Shown piece by piece: positions 15,700 through 24,248 of a stretch of 64,000 bases of DNA. The translations under genes and the position numbers were made by a program. The stretch is from Eubacteriaceae bacterium (GTDB lineage Bacteria; Bacillota; Clostridia; Lachnospirales; Lachnospiraceae). Below the pieces are notes generated by a model. That model was not told where the DNA came from. It was given only the letters and a program-made list of their open reading frames with translations, and searched no databases. Numbering within the stretch: the first letter of the stretch is position 1; each line of letters begins with the position of its first letter. The stretch is taken from positions 124,001 through 188,000 of the forward strand of contig CAJSYQ010000002.1 in the NCBI GenBank assembly GCA_910574015.1, given 5' to 3'.

Positions 15700-17094
15700 T
15701 TATGCAAAGTATTCAAGAAGTTCCCTGATATGCTTTACACCAACCAGCTTCATCCCTCCCAGATCCAGATTTTCCGCCTGCAGGATCGACTGGCGGTTGC
15801 TCTCCGGCAGGATACAGGTATCGTATCCCGTCTTGAGCGCCTCAGCCACCCGGCGCTCTGCTTGGGACACTGCCCGGACCTCGCCCACCAGTCCCACCTC
15901 ACCGAAAAGGACGGTGCCGCTCCCCAGCACTCTTCCATGATGGCTGGAGAAGAGCGCCGCCACCAGGGCAAGATCCAGAGCCGGCTCCACCACCCGCATA
16001 CCGCCGGCCACATTGACATAGGCGTCACAGTCTCCCAGCCGTATGCCAAGACGTTTTTCCAGTACCGCCATCAGCAGATTTACCCGGTTGTAATCCGTCC
16101 CCACTGCTGTCCGCCTGGGCATGGGAAAGCTGGTCTGACAGACCAGTGCCTGAACCTCGATGAGAAAGGGCCGCGATCCCTCCATGGTGCAGACCACTAC
16201 CGATCCCGCCTCATTTTCCAGTCTGCCCTGCATCATATACTCGGAAGGATTCGGTACCTCCGCCAGTCCTCTTCCCCGCATCTCAAAGACACCGACTTCA
16301 TTGGTGGATCCGAAACGATTCTTCACACCCCGAAGCATCCGGTACATGGCCGTCTTATCCCCCTCAAAGTAGAGAACCGTATCCACCATATGCTCCAGCA
16401 TGCGGGGGCCCGCCACATTTCCCTCCTTCGTCACATGACCCACGATAAATATCGTAATATTTCTGCTCTTTGCCAGATGCAGCAGCGTCCCTGTGATCTC
16501 CCTAACCTGGCTGACGCTTCCCGGCGCCGCGTCGATGCTTTCCTCGAAGACCGTCTGGATGGAATCCACGATGATGACTTCTGGAGCCAGCTCTTCCACG
16601 GCACCCAGTATCGTCCCCATGCATGTCTCCGAGTACAGATACAGATCATCCGTAAATGTGCCGATTCGCTCCGCCCGCATCTTAATCTGCCGTGCCGATT
16701 CCTCTCCCGATACGTACAAGACTTTCATCTTCTGAGCCGCCAGAAGCTGGCAGGTCTGCAGGAGCAGGGTGGACTTGCCGATGCCGGGATCGCCGCCTAC
16801 CAGGATCAGGGAACCGGGGACGATGCCGCCCCCCAGCACCCGGTCAAGCTCTTTCATGCCGGTTTCGCGGCGGCATTCCTCCTGTGTCTCGATGGCATTG
16901 ATCTTTGTGGGGGCGGAGCCGGCGGCCCCAGCCCCCCTGCCCCGGGCCGGCGCCGCCGGTGCTCTCTTTCCCCGGCCGCCGGCAGGAGCCTCCACCAATG
17001 TGTTCCACTCATGACAGCCGGGACACTGCCCCTGCCATTTACTCAATTCATAACCGCATTCTTTGCAAAAAAATATTGTCTTATCCTTTGCCAC
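15700..17094 (-). CDS. radA: DNA repair protein RadA
   Basis: 464 aa RecA-like branch-migration ATPase that helps process recombination intermediates. It starts with a C4 zinc finger (CKECGYELSKWQGQCPGC, residues 9-26). Then comes the ATPase with Walker A GGDPGIGKST, the RadA-specific KNRFGSTNEVG motif at about residues 253-263, and a C-terminal Lon-protease-like P domain (from about 290). I start it at the GTG ending at 17094 because GAGGGGG lies just upstream and the zinc finger begins there. The upstream ATG adds 27 unrelated residues. A Pro/Gly/Ala-rich linker follows the zinc finger. Confidence 0.95.
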   Translation of the reverse strand: MAKDKTIFFCKECGYELSKWQGQCPGCHEWNTLVEAPAGGRGKRAPAAPARGRGAGAAGSAPTKINAIETQEECRRETGMKELDRVLGGGIVPGSLILVGGDPGIGKSTLLLQTCQLLAAQKMKVLYVSGEESARQIKMRAERIGTFTDDLYLYSETCMGTILGAVEELAPEVIIVDSIQTVFEESIDAAPGSVSQVREITGTLLHLAKSRNITIFIVGHVTKEGNVAGPRMLEHMVDTVLYFEGDKTAMYRMLRGVKNRFGSTNEVGVFEMRGRGLAEVPNPSEYMMQGRLENEAGSVVVCTMEGSRPFLIEVQALVCQTSFPMPRRTAVGTDYNRVNLLMAVLEKRLGIRLGDCDAYVNVAGGMRVVEPALDLALVAALFSSHHGRVLGSGTVLFGEVGLVGEVRAVSQAERRVAEALKTGYDTCILPESNRQSILQAENLDLGGMKLVGVKHIRELLEYFA

Positions 17095-17259
17095 ATAATC
17101 CCCCTCTTCTAAATCGTTTCTCTTTCTATATGAAGATATAATAGACCAGGCGGCAGACAAAAGCAATAAAAACAAAAAAATTCTATTTTATGTGATATTT
17201 CGATCCCCTGATTTGTTAATATAGTAGAAAGGCCTTTCAGATAAAAGGAGGATGACACC

Positions 17260-17751
17260 GTGGAACAATCTGTTTACATAAAAGCAGTAGATACTCACGC
17301 CAATACCCTGTACCGCATCGCCCGCACGTACTGCCGGCACCACGCGGACGCGGAAGACGTCGTGCAGACTGCCTTTATGAAATTATATGAAACAGACACA
17401 GAATTTCAGGATGATGAGCACATGAAGAAATGGCTGATCCGGGTGACTGCCAACGAGGCAAAAAATCTGTGCAGTTCATTCTGGCAAAAGAATGTGGTTC
17501 CGCTGGACGCCTCCGGGACAGACCAGCCTTATGATTTTCCCTGTCCGGAGAACAGTGATCTGTATGATGCGGTAATGAAGCTGCCAAATAAATATAAGAT
17601 GGTAATTCATCTCTATTATTATGAAGAGTATTCCGTGAAAGAAATTGCAGAAATTCTCCAGCGAAAGGAGACCACCATACAGACCCAGCTGATGCGGGCA
17701 AGGAGACAGTTAAAAATTAAGTTAAAGGAGGCCTGGCAGGATGAACAATAA
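17260..17751 (+). CDS. ECF-type RNA polymerase sigma factor
   Basis: 163 aa with the two-domain ECF layout: region 2 (residues 10-75; LYRIARTYCRHHADAEDVVQ) and region 4 (about 100-160; HLYYYEEYSVKEIAEILQRK helix-turn-helix). It starts at GTG 17260 with AAAAGGAGG 8 nt upstream. It overlaps the next gene by 11 nt, and that gene encodes a membrane protein, the usual anti-sigma arrangement. The regulon is unknown. The 165 nt upstream to radA are AT-rich without a confident sigma-A promoter, so autoregulation is possible. Confidence 0.9.
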   Translation: MEQSVYIKAVDTHANTLYRIARTYCRHHADAEDVVQTAFMKLYETDTEFQDDEHMKKWLIRVTANEAKNLCSSFWQKNVVPLDASGTDQPYDFPCPENSDLYDAVMKLPNKYKMVIHLYYYEEYSVKEIAEILQRKETTIQTQLMRARRQLKIKLKEAWQDEQ

Positions 17752-18337
17752 GCAATTGTATAAGGAGACATTTGATGCCATGCAGATGTCCGAAGAATCA
17801 ATAAGAAAGGTGAAAAATATGAGTGAAAAAATGAATCAGAAGAGACGGCTGAAAACCGGATTCCGCGCCGCTATCGCAGCGGCCTGCCTGGTGGCGGTAT
17901 TTGCCATTGGGAACGCCGCCGTCTACGCATCGACGGGAAGCTCTCTGGTGGAGAGGGTGTCCCTGTATATCAACGGGGAAAAGGCTGACGTAGACAGGAT
18001 AACAAAGGGGAAGGATAAAAACGGCAACGATTATTACAAGATCGAACTGGATGGAACGAAAGAAAAATCTGCAGGGATCTCCACCGCAGGCGATGTTCTT
18101 AATCCGGATCATGTGGAAACGCCCGATTCGGCCAAGTCGGAAAATATCCCGGCCAGGCTGGAAAAAGAAGGCCGGAAAATCTATCTCCTTATGGAAGAGG
18201 GCGAAAAAAAGATAGATATTACAAAAGATTTTGAAGACGGCAGGGCAGAAGGGGAATTTCAGCACAGTGGGAAGACATGTCGATATATCGTGTCCGGGAC
18301 AGTAGAAAAGCATACGATAGATATTGAAGCAGAATAG
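17741..18337 (+). CDS. Single-pass membrane protein, probable anti-sigma partner of the ECF sigma factor
   Basis: 198 aa with a charged cytoplasmic N terminus (1-40), one membrane helix (about 42-65, AAIAAACLVAVFAIGNAAVY) and an extracellular, Lys/Asp/Glu-rich domain (66-198). This type-II topology with a short cytoplasmic segment, plus translational coupling to the sigma gene, fits a DUF4179-like or anti-sigma regulator. No zinc-binding HxxxCxxC motif is present, so it is not a ZAS-type anti-sigma. The assignment rests mainly on context. Confidence 0.7.
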   Translation: MNNKQLYKETFDAMQMSEESIRKVKNMSEKMNQKRRLKTGFRAAIAAACLVAVFAIGNAAVYASTGSSLVERVSLYINGEKADVDRITKGKDKNGNDYYKIELDGTKEKSAGISTAGDVLNPDHVETPDSAKSENIPARLEKEGRKIYLLMEEGEKKIDITKDFEDGRAEGEFQHSGKTCRYIVSGTVEKHTIDIEAE

Positions 18338-18367
18338 TGCCGTTAAGTAACGCACTTTCCTAAAATA

Positions 18368-18401
18368 AGAGGCGTCCCTGAGCCAGCTCTAGGACGCCTC
18401 T
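18368..18401 (-). terminator. Terminator shared by convergent genes, overlapping the end of the GGDEF gene
   Basis: AGAGGCGTCC and GGACGCCTCT form a 10-bp perfect stem. On the minus strand it is followed by TATTTTA. The arm includes the last codons and stop of the diguanylate cyclase gene ending at 18389. It may also stop the sigma-factor transcript coming from the left. Confidence 0.7.
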
Positions 18402-19999
18402 CCCGCTTTCATCCTCTTCTTATGTTCATACATCATAACATCCGCCCGGTTCCTCGTATCCATCAGTGTGGCATCCTTCTCCTTGTCAAACCGGGCATAT
18501 CCGTAAGCGATAGCGATCTGCTCGATGGAACTGGCTTCATTATATTCCTGTTCCAGCTGTCTCAGTTCATCAAAAAATCTCTGCTCCACATCACTCTCTT
18601 CCGTCTTCATTACAGAACAGAATTCGTCACCACCTATGCGGTAGCACTTTCCTTTATCATGAAACACCGTGTCGATCATTCTGGCGGCATTTTTAATATA
18701 GCGGTCGCCTGCGTCATGCCCCAGCGTATCGTTGCACTTTTTCAGATCGTTCAGATCCATCATTATGATCAGTGTGGTGTCCTTTTCCTCCCAGAGTCTT
18801 TCCAGATCCTCTTCAAAAGCCGTCCTGTTGAACAGCTCTGTCAGCTGGTCGCGGTAGGCAAGCTTTTCATATATCGCCGCCTCACGCCCTTTTTTCATCA
18901 GCGCCGTGGATTCCTTGGAAGCCGACCAGCCCAGCAGTACAATATGGGTAAAGAAGGCAAGCCTGCCGAACATATTGCTGTCAAACTCCCGGGACATAAA
19001 ATAGTAGTTGAGAACATCTGCCGTCAGCCCGGCAATATCCAGAAAGATACAGACTATATTGATCTTAATGCGCCGGTCCAGATTTCCCCGGCGGATCGCC
19101 CGGACAGAATAATAGATCAGTACCAGCCCCGTTATCCCCAGTACGACGTGGGAATATTTAAGCATCTGATTCATATCCTGGATCCGGAACACCTGAAACA
19201 CTATGCTTACCACCGTATTCACCAGTGCCAGAAATAGAGCGATATTCCACGCCCAGTCCTTCTCGTCCTGATAGAGACTCCGGACGAACATCACAAAGGG
19301 CACCGGCAGGAGCATAAGTGTGATATAGGCGATGTAACTGATGATAACATGGTTCTGAAGGACCAGTACATGGATAGACACCTCATTTACAGACCAGATT
19401 CCCAGCAGTATGGAAAATATGCCAAGATACAGCATATCTGGTTTTATATAAGTCTGATGATGGATATAGCACCAGTACACCAGCATAACAATGCCAAGAA
19501 GCAGCGCCAGAATGCAGATACAGTACGGAACAATGTTTTTGCCCACGATCATCATTAGCAGAGAGGGTTTACTTCCTATGTAGATGGTTGGTACCTCTGG
19601 CGTCCTGCCATACACGGAACGGATCTGGATCGTCACCGGCTGCAGGGCGTAGCGGGTGCGCAGATTTATAAAATTCCATACCTGCCCTGTGGTGCCGCCA
19701 AAAACATTCGGTCCCCGGTTCAGCGCATAGGCCAGCCCGCCCGCCGCATAGACCCGGACCTCCTCATGGCTGGAAAGGAAACCGAGACACTCGTTCCCCA
19801 GATCCCGTTCCGGCAGCGTGCCGTGCAGCACTACGGTGTCCTCCGTCTGTTTTATAATTTCAAGATCCTTAAATTCCCCTACTGACTGCTCCTCTTTTTC
19901 CTGATAAACATTCGTCGTAAACCGAAACATGATAAACGATAGAAAAATCAGGGCGAGCACGACAACAACAACATATCCTTTCATCAGATTTTTCGTCAT
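18389..19999 (-). CDS. Membrane-bound diguanylate cyclase (7TMR-type sensor, GGDEF)
   Basis: About 536 aa. An N-terminal membrane helix (5-27) is followed by an extracellular beta domain (28-165), then seven membrane helices (about 166-370), a layout like 7TMR-DISM receptors. The C-terminal GGDEF domain carries the intact catalytic motif RIGGDEFCSV and the substrate-region motif DLNDLKKCNDTLGHDAGDRY. No RxxD inhibitory site is visible at the usual place before the motif. It is expected to make cyclic di-GMP in response to an external signal. The ATG ending at 19999 has GGGGGAG 8 nt upstream; upstream alternatives are too close to that site. Confidence 0.85.
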   Translation of the reverse strand: MTKNLMKGYVVVVVLALIFLSFIMFRFTTNVYQEKEEQSVGEFKDLEIIKQTEDTVVLHGTLPERDLGNECLGFLSSHEEVRVYAAGGLAYALNRGPNVFGGTTGQVWNFINLRTRYALQPVTIQIRSVYGRTPEVPTIYIGSKPSLLMMIVGKNIVPYCICILALLLGIVMLVYWCYIHHQTYIKPDMLYLGIFSILLGIWSVNEVSIHVLVLQNHVIISYIAYITLMLLPVPFVMFVRSLYQDEKDWAWNIALFLALVNTVVSIVFQVFRIQDMNQMLKYSHVVLGITGLVLIYYSVRAIRRGNLDRRIKINIVCIFLDIAGLTADVLNYYFMSREFDSNMFGRLAFFTHIVLLGWSASKESTALMKKGREAAIYEKLAYRDQLTELFNRTAFEEDLERLWEEKDTTLIIMMDLNDLKKCNDTLGHDAGDRYIKNAARMIDTVFHDKGKCYRIGGDEFCSVMKTEESDVEQRFFDELRQLEQEYNEASSIEQIAIAYGYARFDKEKDATLMDTRNRADVMMYEHKKRMKAGEAS

Positions 20000-20133
20000 T
20001 AAATGCATCTCCCCCAATAGTACAGTTTTATAACCTCATAATGTAAACTCCAATTTACTAATAATTGTAACATAACATGTCTCACTATTCAACGGTTCCG
20101 GCAAATAAAAATATGCCGGAAAGCCAAAATAAA

Positions 20134-20155
20134 TGCGGCGTCATTCCGGCGCCGC
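20134..20155 (-). terminator. Terminator overlapping the stop codon of the second GGDEF gene
   Basis: On the minus strand, GCGGCG pairs with CGCCGC across CCGGAATGA, which contains the TGA stop, followed by ATTTATTTT. Modest stem; a plausible terminator. Confidence 0.55.
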
Positions 20156-22075
20156 AGATTTGTCATGATATTCCGTATATTGTCCCTTCGTCCTCTTCTT
20201 CACCTCGTACAGTGCTTCATCCGCATGGTTCAAGAGAATCGTTATGCTCTGATCCGGCGCATAAGCACACGCATAGCCGGCCGACGCGCTGATGATCTTC
20301 TCCTGCCGGTCCGAGAGGGGAACCTTCCCCTCCCGGAGAGCACGATAGAAATGTTCCAGACAGGCTTCCACCTCCGATACATCCCTGCAGTGGTATATCA
20401 TCATGCAGAATTCATCACCGGAGCGCCTGGCAGTGAGAAACCGATCCTCCGGCATGGCTTTCAGAACCTCTGCAAAGCTCTTTAGATAGCGGTCCCCTGC
20501 ATCATGGCCATAGGTATCGTTTATGGATTTAAAGGAATCCAGATCCAGCATGACAGCTGCACAGACCTCCCCCTCCGGCAGCTCATTCAACAGCCGGGCT
20601 GCCAGTTCCCGGAAACGGGGAAATTTATACAGGCCGGTAAGGGGATCATGTGTATTCTCGTACTGCAGCCGGAGCTTCTGCAGCATGTAGCTGCTGACAT
20701 CTATAATAACCCCCAGCTTTCCCTCCGATGTTTCTGACATATGGATCCGGACATACCTCGAATCACTGATGCGGTAAATATCCTCCTCCCCGCTCACAGG
20801 AGTATCCGTTATCCTGTGGATATATTCATCAAACATACCAGGATTCCGGAAGAGCTCCTCTGCCCGGCAGTCAGAAATATCCAGAAGTTCCTTCAGCCCT
20901 GATGTGACAAATACGTGCTCCACCCCCGTTTCATACTCAAACGCGGCCAGTGGAATCCCGCTGACCTCAATAATGGAGGAGATGCGGTCAGAGAGACTCA
21001 CGATACTCTTCACCATGGCATTGATGCCTTGGCTCAGCTTACGAAATTCCGGGTTTCCTCCTACGTCTACCCGGGTGTCAAGATTGCCCGCGGCAATGGC
21101 ATCCATGCCGCCGATGATCCGATGGATGCCACAAACCACTTTCTGCCGGACAAGGTAATTCAATAAAAGCAGAACAGCGGCCTGGATCAGCAAGAGATAA
21201 ATCAGCGTGGTGAGCACACTGGTCCACAAATCCTGAAGCATCAGATTTCTCGGTACCGTTCCGCAGATCATTACATTGCCGTACTGCCGTCCTGCAACGT
21301 ACATCATGCTGCCGTTTTCCCCTTTCTGGCAGATCCCCTCCGTACAGCCCCTGAGCTTCTCCAGCTGGTAATAATCCGCAGTAAATTCCCTGTCCATGCC
21401 GCCGGAATGACCCAGAATCTTTCCTGTCCCGCAGTCTACAGCAAAAAATTCCTCACCGGTATCAGTAGGAAATTTTGAAAAAATATATTCGTATGTATTT
21501 CTTGACTGCGCCTGCATCTGACGCACTGGTTTAAAGCCCACCTGAACAACGCCCTTCTGTCCCTTTCTGGCAACCCCCACATATTTCATGATCTTTCCCT
21601 CCGCTGCATTCGGCTGCGGATCCTGGATCAGATAGGCCTCCTCATCCCCCTTTTCCAGGATAGAGAGAAATTCCCTTGTCTGCTTATGATCCGCCATATC
21701 GATCCCGATATACTCCGACACGGATCCAGCTACAATGATCCCCTTCTCATCTATAACATGAAGCTCATCTACATTAAGAAGCTTCGCCAGATACTGCATC
21801 TCTGTCACATTTGTGGAGATGCCTTTCTGGTGGTCCATAACATAGGCGGCAGCTTTCGCTCTAGTGAGGTAATCCGTATCCAGGTTGCGGTTAAGTTCAT
21901 CCAGCTCTTGACGATTATTCTCCATTGTGTGCACGACCTGCTCGAATTTCGTCAGAAAAGTACTTAACTGCCGGGATTCAATGGATCGCAGTGAAAATAG
22001 AAAATTAATCAATAATATAAGAAAAATAGCGGATGTAACAATGGCAGCTGTATACTTAACAAAAGTCCTCTGCAT
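20141..22075 (-). CDS. Membrane sensor diguanylate cyclase with SGDEF active-site motif
   Basis: About 644 aa. Order: membrane helix (5-28), long extracellular sensor region of Cache type (about 30-285), second membrane helix (about 288-310), HAMP-like linker with GGMDAIAAGNLDTRVDVGG (about 325-370), a PAS-like segment (about 375-475) and a C-terminal GGDEF domain. The catalytic motif is RRSGDEFCMM, with Ser in place of the first Gly. DLDSFKSINDTYGHDAGDRY is intact. Some SGDEF/AGDEF enzymes are active, so activity is likely but not certain. I chose the ATG ending at 22075 because GGGGGG lies 8 nt upstream. It follows the histidine kinase gene by 75 nt on the same strand. Confidence 0.82.
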   Translation of the reverse strand: MQRTFVKYTAAIVTSAIFLILLINFLFSLRSIESRQLSTFLTKFEQVVHTMENNRQELDELNRNLDTDYLTRAKAAAYVMDHQKGISTNVTEMQYLAKLLNVDELHVIDEKGIIVAGSVSEYIGIDMADHKQTREFLSILEKGDEEAYLIQDPQPNAAEGKIMKYVGVARKGQKGVVQVGFKPVRQMQAQSRNTYEYIFSKFPTDTGEEFFAVDCGTGKILGHSGGMDREFTADYYQLEKLRGCTEGICQKGENGSMMYVAGRQYGNVMICGTVPRNLMLQDLWTSVLTTLIYLLLIQAAVLLLLNYLVRQKVVCGIHRIIGGMDAIAAGNLDTRVDVGGNPEFRKLSQGINAMVKSIVSLSDRISSIIEVSGIPLAAFEYETGVEHVFVTSGLKELLDISDCRAEELFRNPGMFDEYIHRITDTPVSGEEDIYRISDSRYVRIHMSETSEGKLGVIIDVSSYMLQKLRLQYENTHDPLTGLYKFPRFRELAARLLNELPEGEVCAAVMLDLDSFKSINDTYGHDAGDRYLKSFAEVLKAMPEDRFLTARRSGDEFCMMIYHCRDVSEVEACLEHFYRALREGKVPLSDRQEKIISASAGYACAYAPDQSITILLNHADEALYEVKKRTKGQYTEYHDKSAAPE

Positions 22076-22150
22076 CCGGATTACCCCCCTCATAAATGGT
22101 TCGACCAATGACTATTATACCCTATCTTTCTGAATAAATGCCTCCCTTTT

Positions 22151-23455
22151 TTACAAAAAATCACCCTGAAATTTCGCATAGATCATGATATGGAAAACGC
22201 CCTCCTCGCAATAGCAGCCGAGACTGCCCCCGATCTTATCGGAAAATGCCTGGGCGCTCTGCATACCAAAGCCATGGGCGCTGCCCTTCCCACTCTTCGG
22301 CAGTCCGCTGACTGCGTCAAACGGGATTTCCCTTCCATATTCATTTTCTACCTGAAGGAGAAGATAATCCTCTGTGCTGTGAAGCTTGATACTTATCCAG
22401 GGCTCATTCTCCACAAATTCCGCCACACAGTTCAGCGCGTTTTCAAAAAGATTTGCCATGACCACAGCCAGCTCGCAGGAGCTGACCTGCTGGTCCTTTC
22501 CCGTCCGGATATCGTGGCGTACCTCTATCCCCCGGACGTGGGCCTGATCCATCAGATTGGAGAAAACGGTATTGATAATGAGATCGTCACAGTATTTCGT
22601 TATCCTGTTCTCGTCCGTCACCTCGTTGATGTGATCCACCACCCGCCTGATCTCAGCATATTCCTCCTGATCCAGCAGAGAACTGATCATTCCTGAATAG
22701 TGGCGCATATCGTGTCGGAGTATCTTTAGATTCTGCTCGGACTGCTCCACCAGATGGTACTGATCCTCAAGACCACGGATGCAGGATTTATAGAGTACAT
22801 TTTTCCAGTAGATATTTGTCTTCTGGTATTCAATCTCCATATAACGAAGTACGACGATGTATGAAACAAACATTGTTACGATAAAGATTATCGTGCCGGG
22901 AATATTGTCTGGATTGTCATATAATGTATAGGGGAAAAAGGCAAGAAACGTAAAGCCGCAGTAAAAAAATACGGGAATCAGGCACAATTCCCACCAGTTC
23001 GTCACATTTTCCCTGTCAAAATTCCTCAGCCATATGGCCCGGATCCGAAGGGACAATACGAGAAGGATGACCAAGTGGACGGCAAAACTGCCAATGAGCG
23101 CCGCTGCTGCATTTCCTGTATAAATATGCAGAATAGAAGCGGCAACGCTTCCCGCGATGACATAATTGGATGAACTGAGTCCCATAAAAAATGCTTTGCT
23201 GTTCCTTCTGGTGCAGATAAAAACAGCCGTAAACTGCGTGATAAAAATCTGGATCAGTGTGACTACAAAATAGCAGGCCACACTGTCCGGATAGACAAGC
23301 AGCTTCAGCTGATCAAAAAGACACAGCGCCCCAAAGGCGCTCACACATATCAAAGCGGTCTTCCGCCCGGAATAGCGGTGTTTTGTAAACAAGAATATAA
23401 ACAGCATCAGAAAAATATGGCTGATCATATATGAAATATCTGAAAAATAACTCAT
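22151..23455 (-). CDS. AgrC-type (GHKL) sensor histidine kinase
   Basis: 434 aa. Six membrane helices fill residues about 5-205. A DHp segment with the atypical H-box ILRHDMRHYSGMISSLLD follows, then a GHKL ATPase domain with N-box NLFENALNCV and G-box GFGMQSAQAF. The layout fits HPK10/AgrC kinases that pair with LytTR regulators. No AgrB/AgrD-like peptide genes are nearby, so the signal is unknown. The ATG at 23455 has GAGG 5 nt upstream; a GTG five codons earlier is possible. The response regulator gene ends 26 nt upstream. Confidence 0.87.
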   Translation of the reverse strand: MSYFSDISYMISHIFLMLFIFLFTKHRYSGRKTALICVSAFGALCLFDQLKLLVYPDSVACYFVVTLIQIFITQFTAVFICTRRNSKAFFMGLSSSNYVIAGSVAASILHIYTGNAAAALIGSFAVHLVILLVLSLRIRAIWLRNFDRENVTNWWELCLIPVFFYCGFTFLAFFPYTLYDNPDNIPGTIIFIVTMFVSYIVVLRYMEIEYQKTNIYWKNVLYKSCIRGLEDQYHLVEQSEQNLKILRHDMRHYSGMISSLLDQEEYAEIRRVVDHINEVTDENRITKYCDDLIINTVFSNLMDQAHVRGIEVRHDIRTGKDQQVSSCELAVVMANLFENALNCVAEFVENEPWISIKLHSTEDYLLLQVENEYGREIPFDAVSGLPKSGKGSAHGFGMQSAQAFSDKIGGSLGCYCEEGVFHIMIYAKFQGDFL

Positions 23456-23481
23456 GTTTTCCTCTTTCACTCCGGTGTCAG

Positions 23482-24216
23482 CTATCTGTACTGTTCTGAG
23501 ATATATACGAGGTACTCTTTCTTTACATCCGCCGCTCGTTTTCTACTGATGGGAACACAGTCGCCGCACTCCATTATAATACTGTCCCCATTCAATTTCC
23601 TGACATAGCGTTTGTTCACCAGAAAAGATTTGTGGATCTGCATAAAATTGCTGTCACTAATAAGCCCGCTGATCTCCTGGTCAAAGGAACCCCGGATAAA
23701 AATGCTTCGGATCACCTCGCCGTCCACAAGATGAACCGCCAGAGTCCGGGAGGCATTTTCGATATACTCAATGCGGGAATGCAGAACGGACACAAGTCCT
23801 GTCCTGGTCCGGACCAGATAACGGGCGCCGTTGGACACATCCGAATAAGAAAAAGCATAGTCAAGCGCCTCGAAGAGCTGATCTTCCCGAAGGGGCTTCA
23901 GCAGATACCGCAGGGCATGCACATCATAGGCATCCATAGCGAACTCATCTGAGGTGGTGATATAGATGATCCCCTTCTCACTGCCGCACTGGCGGAGCTT
24001 ATTCCCCAGTTCAATACCCGTCTTCTCCGGCATGATCATATCGAGAATATACAGATCCGCCAGCTCCTTTTCCTTTATCCTGGCATACAGCTGTAAGGCG
24101 TCCGAGTATTTCTCCACCTGGATATCCCGGCCGGGATTTCTCTCATTGTACTTAGCCAGTGCCTCATCAATCTTCATGAGATCCTCAATGCTGTCATCAC
24201 AAATTACCACTTTCAT
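23482..24216 (-). CDS. LytTR-family response regulator
   Basis: 244 aa. The receiver domain (1-125) has the acidic pair in VVICDDSIED, phospho-acceptor Asp in YILDMIMPEKTG and conserved Lys in LRYLLKPL. The C-terminal LytTR DNA-binding domain (about 140-240) has VSVLHSRIEYIENASRTLAV and FMQIHKSFLVNKRYVR. The true start is the ATG ending at 24216 (GGGGGGAAGTCT upstream), not the longer frame. It forms a pair with the downstream kinase and follows the GH43 gene by 32 nt, so read-through from the arabinose genes is possible. Confidence 0.9.
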   Translation of the reverse strand: MKVVICDDSIEDLMKIDEALAKYNERNPGRDIQVEKYSDALQLYARIKEKELADLYILDMIMPEKTGIELGNKLRQCGSEKGIIYITTSDEFAMDAYDVHALRYLLKPLREDQLFEALDYAFSYSDVSNGARYLVRTRTGLVSVLHSRIEYIENASRTLAVHLVDGEVIRSIFIRGSFDQEISGLISDSNFMQIHKSFLVNKRYVRKLNGDSIIMECGDCVPISRKRAADVKKEYLVYISEQYR

Positions 24217-24248
24217 AGACTTCCCCCCTGCCTGACAACGGGAAGATA

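Noticed and set aside
15730-17112. 460-aa open frame opposite radA
   Set aside because: RadA is unmistakable on the other strand; this frame shows no family features.
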